Positions 62,120 to 64,000 of a DNA stretch of 64,000 nucleotides are shown one piece after another. How positions within the stretch are numbered: position 1 is the stretch's first letter; each line of letters starts with the position of its first letter. The DNA is from an uncultured Collinsella sp. GTDB taxonomy: Bacteria; Actinomycetota; Coriobacteriia; Coriobacteriales; Coriobacteriaceae. The translations under genes were made by a program, and so were the position numbers. Under the pieces are notes generated by a model. It had not been told where the DNA came from, did not search any database, and saw only the letters and a program-made list of their open reading frames with translations. The stretch is taken from NCBI GenBank assembly GCA_900541175.1, contig UQIT01000007.1, positions 11,327 to 75,326 on the forward strand, given 5' to 3'.

Positions 62120-62821
62120 TTACAGTCCGCGAATTCGTACAGCCTCGGGCGGAAACTCCTGCTCGCCGGCATCGGTCTTGATGGTCGCGCGACCCCAGAT
62201 GTCCAGGCCCGCAAACACACCGACCGCAAGCGGCAAGCCGTTGGGCGACACCGCGGCAACTTGGCGGCCCAGCAGCGGCACCATGTCGAAGTACTCGCCC
62301 AGCACGGGAGCCAGCGGACCGGCAGCGCCCTGCGGCGTGTTGGCAACAACCGCCCAGGTGTCCACACGGGTCAGCACGGCGGCGGCCAACTCCTCGACCA
62401 GCGCTTCGTCGGCCGCATCCACACCGAGCTCGCTCAACGCCGAAAGCTCAATATCCACCGTCACGGCACCGAACATGCCCGCGGCACCGGCACCGCCGTT
62501 CACGGTAACGCGCGCGAACGACGTCTCAAATGCGGGCGCGCCGCACACAATGTCGCTCGGCCACTGGATACCCACCTTACCGGCAAGGCCCAACCCCGGC
62601 GTCGATGCCGTGCCCACGAGCGCGTCCATCATGCCCATCGCGGCCACAAACGGCAGGCCGTGGAAGGCATGCATGTTCACATCGGGGCGCACAACCAGCG
62701 AAAACGTCAGCGAAGCATCGCCCGCGCTCCACGCGCACCAGCCCGCGGACACGCCCTCGCGGCCCGCGTCGCGCGCCGCGTCGAGCTCGGTGCCGGCGAC
62801 AACAGCATTCATCTCGATCAT
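62120..62821 (-). CDS. Biotin-ligase-like protein lacking key catalytic motifs
   Basis: A 233-residue protein with the BirA/LplA fold order: a region like LTFSLVVRP, the motif IQWPSDIV in place of KWPND, and a C-terminal SH3-like domain (WGRATIKTD). The Gly/Arg-rich biotin-binding loop (GRGRxGR) and the conserved Lys after the WPND motif are missing, so biotin-AMP formation is doubtful. No DNA-binding domain is present. It begins right after the FolK stop codon and is probably cotranscribed with the folate gene. It might bind a cofactor or be a decayed enzyme. Confidence 0.65.
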   Translation of the reverse strand: MIEMNAVVAGTELDAARDAGREGVSAGWCAWSAGDASLTFSLVVRPDVNMHAFHGLPFVAAMGMMDALVGTASTPGLGLAGKVGIQWPSDIVCGAPAFETSFARVTVNGGAGAAGMFGAVTVDIELSALSELGVDAADEALVEELAAAVLTRVDTWAVVANTPQGAAGPLAPVLGEYFDMVPLLGRQVAAVSPNGLPLAVGVFAGLDIWGRATIKTDAGEQEFPPEAVRIRGL

Positions 62822-64000
62822 CTACATACGCCCCAATTCGCCCACGATATGGCCCACGCGGTCCTCGGGCTCCTTGACCTCGACACCGTTGTAGCGGAAG
62901 AACCGCGCCGGGTCGTGCATCAGGTCCTCGAGCGGCACCAGCACAAAGTCGCGCTCGCCAATGAGAGGATGCGGCAGGCGCAGCTTTTTGCCGCCGTGGG
63001 TCTCGCCATCCATCCACAGCAGGTCCAGGTCGATGGTGCGCGGACCGTTGGCCTTGGCCTTCTTGGAGCGGTCGCGCCCCAGCTCGGCCTCGATCTTCAT
63101 GAGCTCATCGAGCAGTACCAGCGGCGCCAGCTCGGTCTTGATCTCGATGACGGCGTTGGCAAACGCGTCCTGGCGCGTCTCGTAGGCCGGCTCGCTCTCA
63201 TAAATCTTGGAGGAGTTAGACACGCAGGTGAGTGGAATCTCGGCGATCATCTCGCGTGCGGCGCGGATGTTGTCGCAGCGATGCCCCAGGTTGGAGCCCA
63301 CGGCCACAAATGCGCGGCGCGGCTGTGGCTTGGCAACCGCCCAGTAGCCGTTCAGGAACTGCGCAAAACCCGCAGCGTCGTGCACGCGCACGATGTTGGC
63401 ACCGGCCTGGATGGCGCCCAGGCACACGCCAAACGTAGCGGCATCGCGCTCGGCGGCCTCGGTCATGCCCGAGACGGCGCCCACAAAGCGCTTGCGCGAC
63501 ACGGCGCACATGAGCGGATAGCCCAGTGACGCCATCTTGGCAGTCTCGCGCTGGATGACGATGTCCTCGTTAGCCGACTTACCAAAGCCCGGACCAGGAT
63601 CGATGCAGATGCGATCGCGCGACACGCCGGCATGGATGAGCGTGCGGGCCTGGTCGGACAGAAAGCCCATGACGCGGCGCATGATGGGCGCCGAATCGGG
63701 CAGGGTGAAGCGGCGGAGCTGCGAGGTGGGCACGTAGGCTTCCTCGCGGCGGGCGCTGCGGCGCATCATGGCGGCCAGGCGGTCATTGGACTCCGATGCG
63801 GCCTCGGTGGCTGCGGGCGCGGCCTCGGGCGCGGGCGCGACGGTCTCGGCGGCAGTAGCCTGCTCGGCGGCCGGCGTCTCCTGCTCGCTTGAAGGCTCAG
63901 ACGTGGGCTCCGGTTCGCCAAACGGCAACGAGGGCTGCACCACGCCGCCCGGAAGCTTGGCCTCCGGCTTAGGCTCGCCCAGCAACTTGCCGCGACGGCG
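62822..64000 (-). CDS. folK: FolP-FolK fusion (dihydropteroate synthase / HPPK), 5' end outside the window
   Basis: The frame is open to the window edge, so only the last 392 residues are visible. The C-terminal 160 residues are HPPK (FVAVGSNLGHR, then RTIDLDLL). Before them is the second half of dihydropteroate synthase (IDPGPGFGKS and SRKRFVG). Between the edge and that half lies an Ala/Glu/Pro-rich stretch of about 95 residues that appears to be inserted inside the synthase domain. Both activities act consecutively in folate synthesis. A biotin-ligase-like gene follows without a gap. Confidence 0.88.
   Translation of the reverse strand, partial: RRRGKLLGEPKPEAKLPGGVVQPSLPFGEPEPTSEPSSEQETPAAEQATAAETVAPAPEAAPAATEAASESNDRLAAMMRRSARREEAYVPTSQLRRFTLPDSAPIMRRVMGFLSDQARTLIHAGVSRDRICIDPGPGFGKSANEDIVIQRETAKMASLGYPLMCAVSRKRFVGAVSGMTEAAERDAATFGVCLGAIQAGANIVRVHDAAGFAQFLNGYWAVAKPQPRRAFVAVGSNLGHRCDNIRAAREMIAEIPLTCVSNSSKIYESEPAYETRQDAFANAVIEIKTELAPLVLLDELMKIEAELGRDRSKKAKANGPRTIDLDLLWMDGETHGGKKLRLPHPLIGERDFVLVPLEDLMHDPARFFRYNGVEVKEPEDRVGHIVGELGRM

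Overview
The window is a high-GC stretch of a bacterial chromosome that most resembles a gut Coriobacteriia genome, probably Collinsella or a close relative. This is an inference from the gene repertoire: a LuxR-type regulator with a large membrane domain, an Ech-type hydrogenase, a giant LPXTG surface protein built of Spy0128/FctA-like repeats, and dispersed GGGGAC-loop palindromes. Genes are dense, and I see no prophage, rRNA operon or CRISPR array.

Layout. 0-4.8 kb: MgtA magnesium ATPase with a leader that may encode a short peptide, then a membrane-bound LuxR regulator. 5.1-9.5 kb: a four-gene operon of zinc-ribbon proteins, an SPFH protein and a lipoprotein, resembling the Bacillus ydjGHI envelope-stress genes. 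9.5-13.7 kb: response regulator, histidine kinase and a second, kinase-like membrane protein in one overlapping operon. 13.7-20.2 kb: 6-phospho-beta-glucosidase, an AAA ATPase flanked by duplicated repeats, a DUF4867 protein, LuxS, nucleoside hydrolase and ribokinase. 20.3-31.9 kb: OatA-like acyltransferase, an Nramp-related transporter coupled to an MgtE-like sensor protein, a degenerate polysaccharide deacetylase, PRC-barrel/YtxH proteins, and CNNM and hemolysin III membrane proteins. 32-44.3 kb: alpha/beta hydrolase, DUF362 ferredoxin-like protein, methyltransferase, a MacB/FtsX-like ABC pair, and an ABC-2 exporter divergent from a two-component system. 44.3-51.7 kb: a 2094-residue LPXTG adhesin bracketed by nested palindromic elements. 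51.7-57.3 kb: an Ech-type [NiFe]-hydrogenase operon in which the EchA-like and EchB-like subunits are fused. 57.6-64 kb: an orphan HTH gene, a BaiCD/OYE-like flavoenzyme, initiator tRNA-Met, CoaX, a degenerate biotin-ligase-like protein and a FolP-FolK fusion cut by the window edge.

How it fits together. Several modules concern magnesium (MgtA, Nramp-related plus MgtE-like pair, CNNM protein). Others concern envelope state and signalling (YdjGI-like operon, sensor trio, OatA-like acyltransferase, ABC exporters with their two-component system, LPXTG adhesin). The hydrogenase suggests ferredoxin-driven H2 metabolism with ion pumping. The nucleoside hydrolase and ribokinase form a ribose-salvage pair.

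The most unusual material is non-coding: three nested palindromic elements around the adhesin, six inverted repeats of exactly 55 bp, and GGGGAC-loop palindromes whose stems differ from locus to locus yet stay self-complementary. All coordinates and motifs were read by eye. Homology statements rest on family recognition, not on searches.
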